A stretch of DNA of 64,000 bases from Filobasidium wieringae (lineage: Eukaryota; Basidiomycota; Tremellomycetes; Filobasidiales; Filobasidiaceae). The DNA lies in contig BCIV01000003.1 in assembly GCA_001600055.1 (NCBI GenBank), positions 191,162 to 255,161 on the forward strand, given 5' to 3'. Both the position numbers and the translations under genes were made by a program. Of this stretch, positions 11,914 to 23,230 are shown in pieces (the first letter of the stretch is position 1; every line of letters starts with the position of its first letter). A model generated the notes under the pieces. That model was given only the letters and a program-made list of their open reading frames with translations, was not told where the DNA came from and did no database searches.

Positions 11914-14612
11914 ATGACTGATTGGATTTACATTGACGATGAGCAGAGAGGACGGGCAAGATCGTTAACACCAGGAAAACACGAAAAGGCGGTGCAGGTC
12001 GTCCCTCGTTCGAAATCCCTGGAGATACCTCTCTTTAGCGGTATGGAGTCAAACTTAAATAGCTGTTCAGTCGAAACCGCCACGGATAGAGGCAAGGATA
12101 GGAAGGAGAATGGCACAGATGTTGATTTGGTGTCAGAGCCAAAGCTTCCGGTTGTGAATACGTGTCCGGAAATTTCAATTCTCATGGGACAGGACCTCCT
12201 TTATCCTCCATTCGTCAACCAAAATATCGGAAAATCTTCTTTCAGTGAATCGAAAGTACAGACAGTAGGATATGTCTGCATGGACGAGGACAGAGGGTCG
12301 CCGGCAGACAAGACCACAGAGGAAGAACCCCTATTAAATCCCCTGGAAGGGGGTGGTGATTCTAGCTCAGGTTTTGAACGACCTGCACAGGAATCAATCG
12401 AGACCTGCCCTCCCTCAAAGCTATTGATGACAGGATTTAGTTTGACGGTCGAAACTGGCCCGTCGGATTCCTTTTCGAATGCGATCATGGAAGCTGGCAT
12501 AGCGCAAGATGTCTGTGATCAGCAGCCATCGATGAGAGTGGAGCAGAAAGAATCACACGATCAGACCGTATTGAATACGTTCGGAGGATCGACCAACATC
12601 TTAGGTCGCCAAGTCTTATCAGAGCTTCCTGAATTACCAGCTGGAAGTTCACTATGCTTTCCCATCGAGGAGCAAGCGCGAGATACCGATCGAAACGCTT
12701 CTGTAGAGCACAGTCGTTCGACTAGGGACATGCAATGGTCTGTCGATGGAAATTCAGCGCTGGCGACGGACGGAGGGAAGGCAGAAAATGTTGTTACGAC
12801 TGGAAGTCACCTGTGCATGCCGCACACCGAAAGTCAGGATGGATCGGGAGTAGAGCCGATATGCCAAGATAAGGAATTCAGCGAGGTCACGTCATCAGAA
12901 TCGCAAATAAGCTATATCGCAGAGACTATGGATGCGGTAGATGGTGCCGGGATAACCACACCGCAGCACATAACCGTATGTGGGTATGAAGGCAGAGACA
13001 AGTCTATCCAGGTGGATGTAGCCAGCCCGAAAAGCCAAACCAAGTCAGATCCTGCTCCAAATCTCACGACCGAATTTGTGACTGGAACATCGGCTACCAT
13101 AACAAACAAGATTGGACGGTCTAAATCGTTCTCGCAGATATATTCAAACTCTCCATCTGAAACACGGAAGAAACGAAGCGCTAGTTCCGGCGCCGAGCCC
13201 TCGTGCTGCGGATTTAGGTTCCGCCCGCTTCACGGTATCAGTATGCTGCAAGACATTCCTCTCAGTCCGATAGAGGCTCGGACCACCAAAAGGCCACTCA
13301 AGAGGTGCCTTAGCGATAACGGGTTGTCTAGGACACCCGCCAAGCGTCCAAAACCCTCTCGAACTCTATCTGATACCGATAAGCCCACGCCTTGCACGCA
13401 GCAGGCGTTCGTCGCGTCGGTTCCGATCATGAGTCGGAGCGTAACACCTGATAGAGAAATGCCAGAAGAACAAGACACATCTGGCTCAACTACGCCCCCG
13501 ATCAATCAGGTCGAAGAGGACGATCTCGATGATGACGTTTCGTTTGAAGAAGCACAAGCTGCTCTGACTGCATTGAAGCGGGAGACATACGGACCGATCG
13601 AGATCAAGCTGAACATGCCGAACACGCCCGTGAAGAACAAGAAGAGGGGAGGAGGTGTAGTACTAGCGGTAAGTGATTACACGAGAAAATTGAGTCGGCA
13701 ACTGAGTGCAGGGTTTAATAGAGAGTCACCAAGACCCCACCGCCTGTTCCTACCGCGGTCCAGGCGCCGATCGCGACTCCCGCGGACCAGCATTTGAAAC
13801 GGAAGAGGCGATCCGATGTAGGTCAATTTTTTTGGCAGCGCATTCACCCCAGTATCATCTGATCTGTTTGTTCCCAGAACGATAAAAGCGCTCAGACATT
13901 GAAGAAACCGTTCAAACCGCCTCTGGCATCTGGGAAAGCCTTGCGCAGTTATCTCGCTTCCTCCAGCCCACCTTTCATCTGCGATACCGACCTGCTTTCA
14001 TCGCCCACGCCTCATCCTCGCTTGACCGTAGATCCTGATAGGCTACAGAGGAAGCCGTTCCCTCGTTTCGAAAGTGCGCGTGCGAAGAGATATTGCACGC
14101 CCAAACTAGCAAAGCCTTTCAAGTCGCCCTCCATTCTAGGGCAACACGCATTGAGTTCCGGGACGGAACCTGCATCTGATCCGACGGGAGGTCCTCCATC
14201 CAGCCCAACCCCGACAAATTCTCGAGCAAGGCTTCTCCCATCCTCGGACCAACCGAGTATGCCTTCCAGGACGAGCGAGATCGCAGGTTTAGAAGGACGA
14301 CGACAGACGCTCATCCAAGCGTTGAAGATCGTTCGGAACGAAGAGGACGAGGATCGGCTGAGGGAACTGCATCAACAATGGTTGACGGCTGGAAGGGAGA
14401 TTTCCGAAAAGCTATTCAGTATTGTTCCCGAGCCTGCTCAAGAGCAAGAAGGACCGGGACGCGATGGAAGGTTTGGGCGAGACGAGGGAGCTGGAGGTAC
14501 GGCTGGAGATGGTGTAGTCAAGGATTGGACGATCGGAACGATGTTAGAGGCCTTATCGGTCGACCCGACGTTGTTCGGGTGGAACGCCGAGCTTGAAGAT
14601 TGGCAAGATTGA
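11914..14612 (+). CDS. Sfr1/Mei5-like recombination factor (probable)
   Basis: Three exons (11914-13668, 13722-13817, 13878-14612) join to 861 residues. About the first 560 residues are Ser/Thr/Glu-rich and look disordered. The C-terminal third contains two short basic motifs of the K-P-F-K-(S/P)-P kind (KKPFKPPL and AKPFKSPS). They are followed by a predicted coiled coil (GRRQTLIQALKIVRNEEDEDR...LHQQWLTAGREISEKLF) and a small ending, TIGTMLEALSVDPTLFGWN plus an acidic tail. This order resembles Sfr1/Mei5, the partner of Swi5 that helps Rad51/Dmo1-type recombinases load on DNA in the nucleus. The assignment rests on remembered motif order, not on a search; the N-terminal extension is much longer than in yeast Sfr1. 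If wrong, the protein is an unknown nuclear phospho-rich protein. Confidence 0.55.
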
Positions 14613-15231
14613 TCTCCTCATCTCGGTTAGACCTTACGGGATCGCCTCTTCTTCTGTGGGATATGACGATGTTTCATGACACATATATCTAGCTATCGAG
14701 TTACATCCCAGCGAGCGAACGAGTGCGGTATTATAAGCGAACAGAGACGATTTGGTTGGCTACATGTAGAGAGAAGAGGCGAGCTTGAGACCCCAGATTG
14801 AGAACATGAGAACGAGAAAAGATCCGGAAAGACGAGCGATATGAAAGCTGATAGGGCGAGCGGGAAGCGGGGATGAAGAGAATTTTATCCTCTGTTCTCG
14901 CTATCCAACGTCCTTTCCCGCTGTGAAACGGCCCGATCCTCTTCGTATTCTAGTGTCGATGTCCATCGACGAGGATCGAGAAGATCGGGAGTGTTGGTTC
15001 TCCCATGCGTAAGAAGACTGATGCGGTGACGGTGAGATCCGATTAGGATATCGATTATCGATCGATCGAGGGGGACGTGATCCTGAATGTGAATGCGTAT
15101 GGTCGTAAGAGGAATAAAGACGTTCGAGAGGGGGAAGGGCGATTTTGGTTCGTTGTCCATTCAGGGAGGTACGTAAGTTGCGATCGGACGGAGAGGGAGG
15201 GAGGATGAGGATGAGGAGGGAAGAAGGGGGT
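14613..15231. other. Convergent 3' intergenic region
   Basis: About 620 bases between the stop codons of the Sfr1-like gene (+) and a small gene (-). It is expected to hold both 3'UTRs. The long open frames on the minus strand here are compositionally biased (Ser/Arg-rich) and do not join to an exon, so I do not call them. Confidence 0.5.
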
Positions 15232-16009
15232 CTAGGTGAAGTTGGCCTGTTGTGCTGCTTTTCTAGCGGCCATCTTCTCCACTGAAGAGGTAAGGCGAAC
15301 GTGAACGTGAACGAGAAGCACGAAGAGGATGACACGATGAGCGTTCCGAGAACGAAAACGCGCTTAGATGGGAAGAAGGATGGACTCACTTCCACTTCGT
15401 TTCGATCTCTGACCCCTAGCCTGTTCCCTCTCCAGTTTCTCATGCTGCCACCTCGCCTCCAAATATTGTCGTTTCTGATAGTCATGCAAACAACGAGGAG
15501 CAGGATCAGTCCCGATGCCCCGATACACGTCGAAAAAAGGGGCGAAAAAAAGAGGGCGGACGCACGGTATATTCGAACAAGGACAACGTATACTGATAAA
15601 CCGGATCATCCTCGTCGTATTCCTCCCCCTCTTGAACCTCATTAACGGTCCGATCCGATCCGTTCTCTTCCTTCCCTTCTTCCTGCCCGGTGATGGGTTT
15701 AGCTTTGAACTCCTTCCCAATCCCCTTCAGTTCGCCTTCATGTCCATGTTCATGTGCGGCCCCCTCGTCCGTTCCAATATCCAGCTGTTCAAGCGCAGTA
15801 TCGATCCCTGCGATCCTGACGTGATCGGGACCCATCGTCTCCTCGTCCAACTCCTCCAGATCGGAGGAAGATAGGGAGGTGGCAGAGGTTGCGGCGGAAG
15901 AAGCGTTGGAATGGGCTCGAGCGCGGTCCATCTCGATTGAGGATTGGGGGAGGGGAGAGGGAGGGGATGATCGGTCGGAAGGAGGTGTGGCTGGGGTTGA
16001 GGTTGTCAT
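15232..16009 (-). CDS. Small charged unknown protein, C-terminal helix
   Basis: Three exons (16009-15566, 15474-15390, 15281-15232) join through GTGCGT and GTGAGT donors to 192 residues. I do not recognise the family. The N-terminal half is Ser/Thr/Pro-rich, then very acidic (about residues 50-140: EELDEET, GQEEGKEENG, EEYDEDDPVYQY). The C-terminal 45 residues form a likely charged helix (QYLEARWQHEKLEREQARGQ, then EKMAARKAAQQANFT). The DPVYQYT-to-KRQYLEARW junction runs smoothly across the intron, which supports the model. There is no signal peptide or membrane segment. The helix is probably the conserved part and may bind a partner. Confidence 0.6.
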
Positions 16010-16760
16010 GGTGGTGAGCGGTGGTGAGTGGTGAGTGTTCTGGAGTCGTCGTCGAGTACGTGGAATGCGAGTTGAGGATAAGTGATGGACTGGCTAATAA
16101 AATGTCCGCTACCACACTCGAGACGATGCGATTACCACTTCAAGACGAGAGATCGAGAGATGAGCAATCGAATATTGAATGCAATGTCCGTTGTACGTTG
16201 TCCGTTGGTCTGCGACGAGCGATACGATAAACAATCTCGATCACCCACCGCTGAGATTCTTCATTCTTCCCATTCCAAGCGACAAACGGTCGATCAACCC
16301 TCAGCGCTCAGCGGGGAAATCTATTTCGCCAAAGGAGCTCCGCATGACACGCGCACACGACGGGCTACGTCACCGTCATCCGTCACCTCGCCCACCAGCG
16401 TCCAGGCGGCATCAGCGGGTGATTCCCGCTCTCCCATCATCCCACCTTTTCACTCTCTCACTCTCTCACTCCCTCAACTCCCTCAACTCCCGTTCATTCG
16501 ATCGTTCTCGTCCCTGGTACCGCTGGGCTGTGCGCTGTGATCTGTTCCAGCCACTTTCACAGTCCCACGGACATTCGACACGGTGTGTAACCCCATGGTT
16601 TCCCACCTAGTCCCGTCGTAACCCATCAATGACCGACCTATCGATCAGAGTTCAGAGTCCCCTCGGCGCCGAAGAAGATGACGCGCGTCGCATGTGATCG
16701 TGATCGTCGCCCAGTTCCAGAGATGAAAACCCGGTCTTGTGAAGAGAGGGCAAAAAGATA
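16010..16760. other. Upstream region of the small charged protein gene
   Basis: Noncoding DNA with several overlapping open frames of unlikely composition. A run of short CTCACTCTCTCACT-type repeats lies near 16450-16480. It probably holds the promoter of the minus-strand gene starting at 16009. Confidence 0.4.
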
Positions 16761-16853
16761 TTTCTTGATGAAGAATCGAACCCGTCCTTGCGCGTTCAAT
16801 TGATCTGTTGACCCAGAGAGAGTCGCGCGTCCTAGCCGATAGACGAGTAAGGA
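16761..16853 (-). tRNA. tRNA-Glu(CTC)-like gene with intron, perhaps decayed
   Basis: On the minus strand the 5'-half reads TCCTTAC, then a D-arm with GTCTATCGGCTAGGA, then an anticodon region containing CTC. That is the usual start of fungal tRNA-Glu. About 20 extra bases follow the anticodon and look like an intron, after which a GCGCG/CGCGC stem can close. The 3'-half is weaker: the T-loop GGTTCGATT is intact, but the T-stem has mismatches and the acceptor pairs at only four of seven positions. A TTTTT terminator follows at about 16752-16756. It may be a degenerating copy or an intact gene whose intron I placed badly. Confidence 0.5.
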
Positions 16854-17331
16854 CTTCGAAGTTGAAACTCAATCTATCAATCCCATATAACACTAGAACG
16901 AATACAGGCGCGGACACTGCCCCATGCCCGCGCTCTCACCGGAACCTGGAACGGTCGTGACGTCACCGCGAGTCGTCTCGTGTGAGACAAGAGAGAGCGA
17001 GCGAGAGTGCGAGAGGGGGAGGGACGGTTTTGGATTTAGAGTAAAGCCATGCGATGGGACGATGAGGTAGGTGGCCTCGATGTTGGACATGTGGCCGTGG
17101 GTGGGCGGTAGGTGGTATGGTAGAGCATGGTAGAGTAGAGAAGGGTATGGTAGATGGTAGACTGTAGTAAGAGCACATTGTACCGCACAGTTCAAACCTA
17201 CGTTCCAGCCTCGAATAGCTTAGGCACGATAAACTTCCGAACGAGCGAGCAAGAGCCGCACGCAGAGTAGCAGAGTAGTACGGCAATAACAACCACAACC
17301 GCTACGACTACCACCCTATACTCAGTAGCTA

Positions 17332-17348
17332 TACTACTACTACTACTA
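17332..17348. repeat. (TAC)n trinucleotide tract
   Basis: A short run of TAC/ACT triplets in noncoding DNA upstream of the zinc-finger gene. Confidence 0.8.
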
Positions 17349-17585
17349 GCTACTAGCTACTCTCAGCATCACCATCATCATAATAGCTCGTCATATTTCA
17401 TATCTCATAGTAACACGACCTGGCTCTTACCCACCCCCTCACCCCTCACCCTCTAACTCGACGGATAACACCGACCAACCTGAATTCCCACCTTTCGTTA
17501 TTCCTTCCACCCATTTCGACCTCGATCCTTATCCTCATTCCCGGCCTCGACCTCGGCTTCAAGCACGACCACGACCTAGAACCCC

Positions 17586-17615
17586 GAGCCCGAACCCGAA
17601 CCCGAACCCGAACCC
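17586..17615. repeat. (CCCGAA)n hexamer tract
   Basis: About five tandem CCCGAA units. It is internal and far from any sign of a chromosome end, so I treat it as an ordinary microsatellite, not telomeric DNA. Confidence 0.8.
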
Positions 17616-17840
17616 AAGCCTGACCTCGTAACGATCACCCAACCCACTCATACTTCATACTTCAGAAGAAGGACCAGGATCAATATACACGGATCCGTTC
17701 CTTCCCACTTGAAGAGCCTAGAGTTCAGAGTTTAGGTTTGATACCAGTGGACGGGAAACGAACACACAAGTGAACGGGTCAAGAAGTGAACGAGTTGCGG
17801 GAAATAGATCGATAGGGGACAGGAAACGGGACGATTAGTT

Positions 17841-17877
17841 AAGAGAGAAGAGAAGAGAAGAGAAGAGAAGAGAAGAG
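17841..17877. repeat. (AGAAG)n pentamer tract
   Basis: About seven purine-only AGAAG units about 215 bases before the zinc-finger start codon. A purine/pyrimidine mirror tract in a leader could affect nucleosomes or RNA structure. Confidence 0.85.
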
Positions 17878-18091
17878 GGAATCACCTGAGCAATTGGGCT
17901 AACGGGCAACGGGTCTGTAATCATTCCCTACAAGTCATTGGTCTGAGACTTTGTCTTCAACCGTCCTGTCACATCACACCATATCCTAACATCCTCCCCG
18001 GTCAAATCCCCACGTACCCACCCATACATTTATCCTCCCCCACTGCCAACCATCCAACCAACGTACCACCCAACGAAGCAACGAAGCGATA

Positions 18092-21000
18092 ATGGCAGGA
18101 GACCACCGTTGTGAGGTTTGCGGGGCGACCTTTACCCGACCTCAACATGTGGGTAGACATATGCGGTCCCGTGAGTTCTTCGTGTTTCTCTTCAGAAACG
18201 AAAGGTGCGCTGGGGAGTGGGAGTGGGAGTGCTGATCTTGTGCTTTTTGTTTTGTTTGGGTTTTGGTTGTTCGGTTTTCGGTTTTCGGTACGGTACGGCT
18301 CGGTGCGGAATACGTACGATGGGATCCCCCCTGGATAGATACCGGAGATAAACCTTACCCATGCGTTCATTGTCCCGAGAGGTTCGCCAGGAGGTACGTC
18401 TCTCTCCTTCTCCCTTCCCTTCTCTTCTCTCGGATGGGATCTTCTCGCTTACCCCCCCCCCCCCCCTTTTAAAATCTCTTCTCCATCACTCGATCGGTTC
18501 TTCCACCTTTAGCGACCTTCTCTCGAGACACGTGAACAAGACCCATTTGACACCGGACCAAATCCCTCCCCCTAATCCTAGTAGGAGGAGGAGGACAAAG
18601 GTCGATCCTTCCCCCACCACCGCCTCTGCCTCTGCCTCTGCCTCGGCGTCCATCTCTACCTCTACGAACTCGAACTCGAACGCGAATTCTGCAGGGCTTA
18701 CGAACGCTCGAGCGAATAACTCTGATAGAGTGGGGGAAAGGGGCAAGGTGGGTAGGGCTGAGGGGGGGAAGGTGAAGAAGGGGATAATGAGGGGGACGAG
18801 CGCGAGGAAGGGGAGTGGGGTGGGTCAAGAAGGGAAGAAGATTGGTTTGGATGAGACAGGGCGGGAGGAGGAGGAGGGGGAGGGTGATGGAAGCGACAAC
18901 GACGACGACGATGATGATGATGACGACGACGATGACGATGATCTGGAGGACGAGTTGAATTGGGATGGATCAAAGTGAGTCTAGTTTCATCACGTGGGAT
19001 TCAGGTAAGGAAACTGGAGACTGACACGCTCTTGGACACAGGATGAACATGTTTCAACATTCTTCCGGTTATACCATGAATCCCGCATATCAATCGCTCG
19101 ATCTACCAACCACCACTCCGACCTCTTTCCAACCGTTCGCACCCACCTATCAACTCGGTCCGAATCCCACTCAACCGGAGGACCCCGCGTTGGCCCAGTT
19201 CACTGGCGGGATGGATTTCATGGCGAACCCGCCTTCCGTGAACAGACAGATCTCTTTCGGAGGGTGGTATCAACCCTTCTCGCCCGGACTGCTGACCGCT
19301 AGTATGACCGATCCGACCGTTCCGAGATCGACCCCACTCAATGGGGCTCAGGAGACCAGGATGATGGGCATGGGTTCAGGCAGTTCTCCATCCGGATCGA
19401 CCCACTCGATCCCGACCATGAACAGTTCCCCTCTCGTCAACGTCATGTCGCCGGAAGAAATCAGATCGCTCTCCTTCCGAACGAACACTACCGGTTCTTC
19501 CGCCACCTCGCCCCATGTCTCGCGGTTGGATCCGGTCCCGATGAACGGGCTGTCTATCGGTTCGGGGGATGGGTTCTCTTCCTCTTTACCGGTACCGAGA
19601 TCAGGCGAGACGACGGATCAGGTCGCGGTGATGAGAGGACCGAAGAAGAGGGCTTGTGAGCAATGTAATGCCAGCAAGGTCAAGTGTGATTCTCAATTAC
19701 CTTGTCGTGAGTTGTCGCCATCATCTTTAACCAGGCGGTGATTTGGGTCGGGAGCTGATTTGTTTTTGTCGAACGATTTAGACAAATGTACGATGAGAGG
19801 GATCAGGTGTACATACCCCATAGGAAAGAAACCTAGCAAGAGGACCGTGAGGAGTGCGATCGAGATGGGTTCGAACGGTCATACGGCCGCACCTGTCACC
19901 GGTAAAGGCGTCGACCCACAGCCTTGGATGTACATGGCCAATCAAGCAGGGATCAATCCACCCGACCAGCTACCTGATAGGAGATCTTCCATTCAGTTTG
20001 GAACTCCTACCGTACCGCGCGGGATCACGGATGAATCCGGATTTGTCGTACCTAACACTCTAAGGAGCTCTTTCTCCGCCGCTCAGACGTATGGGTATCC
20101 CCTTGGTACGTATAGGGATACCGGGGTTGATGACGACGCGGCTTCCGTGGCCTCGGGGTATACTACCGGGTACGCTCAGTCCTCTCGACGTGCTAGTATG
20201 GCAAACTCTGTCAACGGGCTCGAGGACGAAACGGATGGGAGCTTGATCGGGTTTGGAGCTCTCGATATGGGGATCGATCCTAATGCTATCGAAGGAACTT
20301 CCGGACCGAATACCACGGGCCTCCCTCAATTCGCTTGGCAAACCACTGGAATGAACATACCGATCGAGACCCAGAACGCGTTGACCAGGCCGTTCTTCCC
20401 CATGTACCAGATGCAGGGGCAGAACACTCATCGAGCTCCCAGTCTAACCGACGTCAAGGACGCGTGGAGGCAATTCGCCAGCTCGGCAGGCGGAGCGGTG
20501 GATCCAGTCACGGCCAAGAACCTCATGGTACAGAGACCGGCCTTCCAGCATCGAGCCCGATCCAATTCCATGCCGGATGCCGTACCCAGACATATGGTTG
20601 ATTTCGCCAACTCGTCCTTTGCAGCAACGCCTACTGCTGAGAACGAGAATTACTCCTTTGAGAATGTAGATCAGACGGAGAACTTTTCACCTGATATACA
20701 GTACCAGTCGTCCCCCGCTAGTGTCGCTGAGAACACTCTCATGCAAGCATACGGTACCGGGCGAGGGAATAGCGGGAACAGTAGTGTCAGCATGGTCGAG
20801 GAGATAGCTGGACTTCCTATCAATGGAGACGGTACGATGATGCCATCCCAAGATCCCCTGCAGCATGACTTGCCAGCTCAGCAACTCGTTGCCGATCCCA
20901 CCAGGAGAGCTACTGTCCCGGTTTCTCGCCCAAAAATGTCCGTTTTCCAGCCAACTGCAGCTGGTGCAGTCGCTCGTCATATAATGCAGAAAGGCGGGTC

Positions 21001-21454
21001 TCAAACGCTAGCACCCGAACGTCCTCCTAGCTTTGTCAACGCTTCCTTTCTTGACATTGATCGGAGCAGATTCAAGATCCCTACACAGATCAATCAGAGC
21101 AATTTCTACGCGCAGCAAGCACTTGGAGCGCAAAAGCTCTCTTCGTTGGCTGCTCGACCGGGCAACAAGCGTATGCCTAGTCAAACACTCGGACCCGAAT
21201 TTCAAAAGAGGATGCCTCCCTCGGTAGAGAGTCCACTAGGTACTAGCTTTCTTCCCAATCAATACTTCCCGCCTGGACAACAATCCCATCCCAGGCGGTT
21301 CTCCGTTCCAGGTTGGATAGGCGGTAACCATGACCTGGTCGATAACGACAACCTGTTCCTGCAGGCGGCTTTCCCGGGTACAATGCCCGTCCCGGAATTC
21401 ACTCCCACACAAAACAACCCTGGTTTCGTTTTCCCCGTATCGAATGCCAGTTGA
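18092..21454 (+). CDS. Transcription factor with C2H2 and Zn2Cys6 fingers
   Basis: Five exons (18092-18170, 18339-18393, 18513-18974, 19042-19706, 19782-21454) give 977 residues. Two C2H2 fingers start the protein: CEVCGATFTRPQHVGRH closes with His27, whose codon is split by intron 1, and then CVHCPERFAR...RHVNKTH. A basic linker and a run of about 14 aspartates follow. A fungal Zn2Cys6 cluster lies at about residues 404-430 (CEQCNASKVKC, LPC, HKC, RGIRC); its codons are split by intron 4. The remaining 540 residues are Ser/Gln/Pro-rich and show no clear fungal-TF middle homology region. It is almost certainly a nuclear DNA-binding regulator. Two different DNA-binding modules suggest a composite site. 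Target genes are unknown. Confidence 0.88.
18452..18466 (+). repeat. Poly-C tract inside an intron
   Basis: Fifteen consecutive C bases lie in intron 2 of the zinc-finger gene, about 45 bases before its acceptor. It may act as part of the polypyrimidine tract and is prone to length errors in sequencing. Confidence 0.9.
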
Positions 21455-21777
21455 AGAAATAGCACACTCAAAGAAAACAGACGACTATACATGTCGTTAA
21501 ACGCAAAAACATTTTATGTAGCATAAGTTTATCAGGAACAGAGCAAGCTCTTGTATCGTACGCAAATGAATGACTTGTAATATTGAGTATCGTGGACAGA
21601 AGTCGTTCTTGAGCAGTTGATGCGAATCAGCTGTTGACATGACGCGTGGCGCGAAGAATCCGAGGTTACGTTCAGCATATCGGAACTCTGAAAGGGGATT
21701 ATAGGGATTATAAACTTTATGAACCGAGGTCAAGCTCCTGTCGTGCACAAAAAGACTGTATATAGAACATATCAAAC
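21455..21777. other. Spacer upstream of epsilon-COP gene
   Basis: 323 bases between two plus-strand genes. A TATAAACTTT stretch at about 21709 lies about 65 bases upstream of the epsilon-COP start codon and is a good TATA candidate. Confidence 0.5.
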
Positions 21778-23037
21778 ATGGACAGTGACGCTCTTTTCCA
21801 GGTCAAACAGCTCTTCTGGCAAGGTGAGTAGAGAATCCCTGGTAGATCCGATATAGAGACTAATCATGAATGGCATGCATGACATGATCACAGGGTCCTA
21901 CAAAGGTTAGCAATGTGATCAACCACTATTATTTCGGAATCAGGCTCATCATGTTTCCTACAGCCTGTATCAACGAAGCTACCTCTGTTGATGTGACCGA
22001 TCAAACGGATCCCGAATCCCTTTCCCGAGCAATCTATGCTGCTCGTTCCCACCTCGCTCTTACCCCTCCCGACGCATCTGCAGCTCTTGCAGTCATCGAA
22101 CCCGCTCTCTCATCGGATGAACCAACTTCTTCTGCGCGAGCTATCAAGGCGTTTGCAGAGTACCTACAATCCGAGGACAAGCCAAGTCAAGTTGAAGAGC
22201 TACGAGATCTGGTACTAGAGTTCGATGCCGAGGAGGTCAACGAGGAAACGATAGAGGACGAGAGGATCGTCCGGGTCATGGCCGGAACCGCTTTCATCTT
22301 GGAAAAAGAAGTGGAAGAAGCTGTCACAACCTTGAGTGAAGGATGCGGAAAGACCGATCTCGAGTGGTATGTTCACATCATGCTGGAACCAAAAGGCAGT
22401 AACTTATATCTCCCAATGCCATAGTACCGCCTTGCTTGTACAGCTACTGCTCAGCATCAATCGAAGGGACGTCGCACAAACCATCTACCAATCGGCCAAG
22501 TCTTTCGGAGAGGATTCTATGCTGATGCAGGTCATAGAGGCTTGGATCGGTATGAAGACCGTAAGTTTATGGACTTCAATCTTCCTGGATTTCCAGAACG
22601 AGCTTTGACCTATTTATCGATACTTGTAATCTACAGGGCGGACGACCACTCAACCAGTCTTATTACCTCTACGAGGAGCTTTATCAGTTGCCATCCGGTC
22701 GAACCCCTACGGTGCTTGCGTCCCACGCTGCTGCCCATCTTTTGTTAGGTCACGTAGACGAGGCCAAGGCTGATATCATAGAAGCTCAACAATCGGCCGC
22801 CGCAAAGGACCCTGCGGTGCTTGCGGTTGCAGCGACTTTGGGAATGCCTCAAGGTCTAGAGTAAGTTACGAGTCCGCTAGTATTTGTGGACTGTTATTGA
22901 AACGTCTGGCTCGCTTGCTTGTCTATGTTAGGAACTTGAGTGCTACTGCACCAGACCACCCTTTCGTGGTGGATCTCGAAGCCAAATCCCGGGAATTCGA
23001 CGAGGCTGCTGCCAAGTACAGTGCTGTTTCCGCTTGA
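21778..23037 (+). CDS. SEC28: Coatomer subunit epsilon
   Basis: Six exons (21778-21823, 21894-21905, 21964-22366, 22425-22560, 22637-22860, 22932-23037) join to 308 residues, the normal length. Epsilon-COP is a TPR-like helical protein of the COPI coat and stabilises alpha-COP in Golgi-to-ER transport. Supporting segments are the start MDSDALFQVKQLFWQGSYKACINEA, the helical repeat LLVQLLLSINRRDVAQTIYQ, SYYLYEELY, AHLLLGHVDEA and the C-terminal DHPFVVDLEAKSREFDEA. Exon 2 is a 12-base micro-exon that supplies the GSYK part of the first helix pair; skipping it would delete four residues in frame. Annotation pipelines may miss it. Confidence 0.93.
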
Positions 23038-23230
23038 TCGCCGGTCTAAGGACCCAGACGACGTGTTGTATAACGGACAACGTTCCATATTCTAGCGGTT
23101 CGAGTCATGATCGTTTCATGCATCGTATATCCTCGATTTGTACAGGTGTGGTTCGATGCCACTTTTGCTGCCATTTCCATCTAGTCCGATTCTCCCTCTC
23201 CCCCTCGATGTGTGCCCTCCGGGTCTCTGC

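Larger units (their letters stand above)
16854..18091. promoter_or_regulatory. Long repeat-rich leader of the zinc-finger gene
   Basis: This 1.2 kb stretch has no credible gene but several simple-sequence tracts: TAC triplets near 17332, CCCGAA hexamers near 17586 and AGAAG pentamers near 17841. Together with C/T-rich stretches (17430-17530, 17990-18060) it looks like a long promoter and 5'UTR. Long leaders of this kind are common for fungal transcription-factor genes. Confidence 0.5.

Noticed and set aside
14901..15485. Minus-strand Ser/Arg-rich frame at the end of the small charged protein gene
   Set aside because: It overlaps real exons 2 and 3 of that gene in another frame and has no family-like content; exon 3 with a proper stop explains the region.
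17586..17615. CCCGAA hexamers as interstitial telomere DNA
   Set aside because: The unit is not a known fungal telomere repeat, only about five copies exist, and there is no other subtelomeric sign; an ordinary microsatellite is simpler.
18469..18973. Minus-strand His/Arg/Pro-rich frames opposite the zinc-finger gene
   Set aside because: They are mirror images of the Asp/Ser/Ala low-complexity codons of the plus-strand exon and carry no independent signal.
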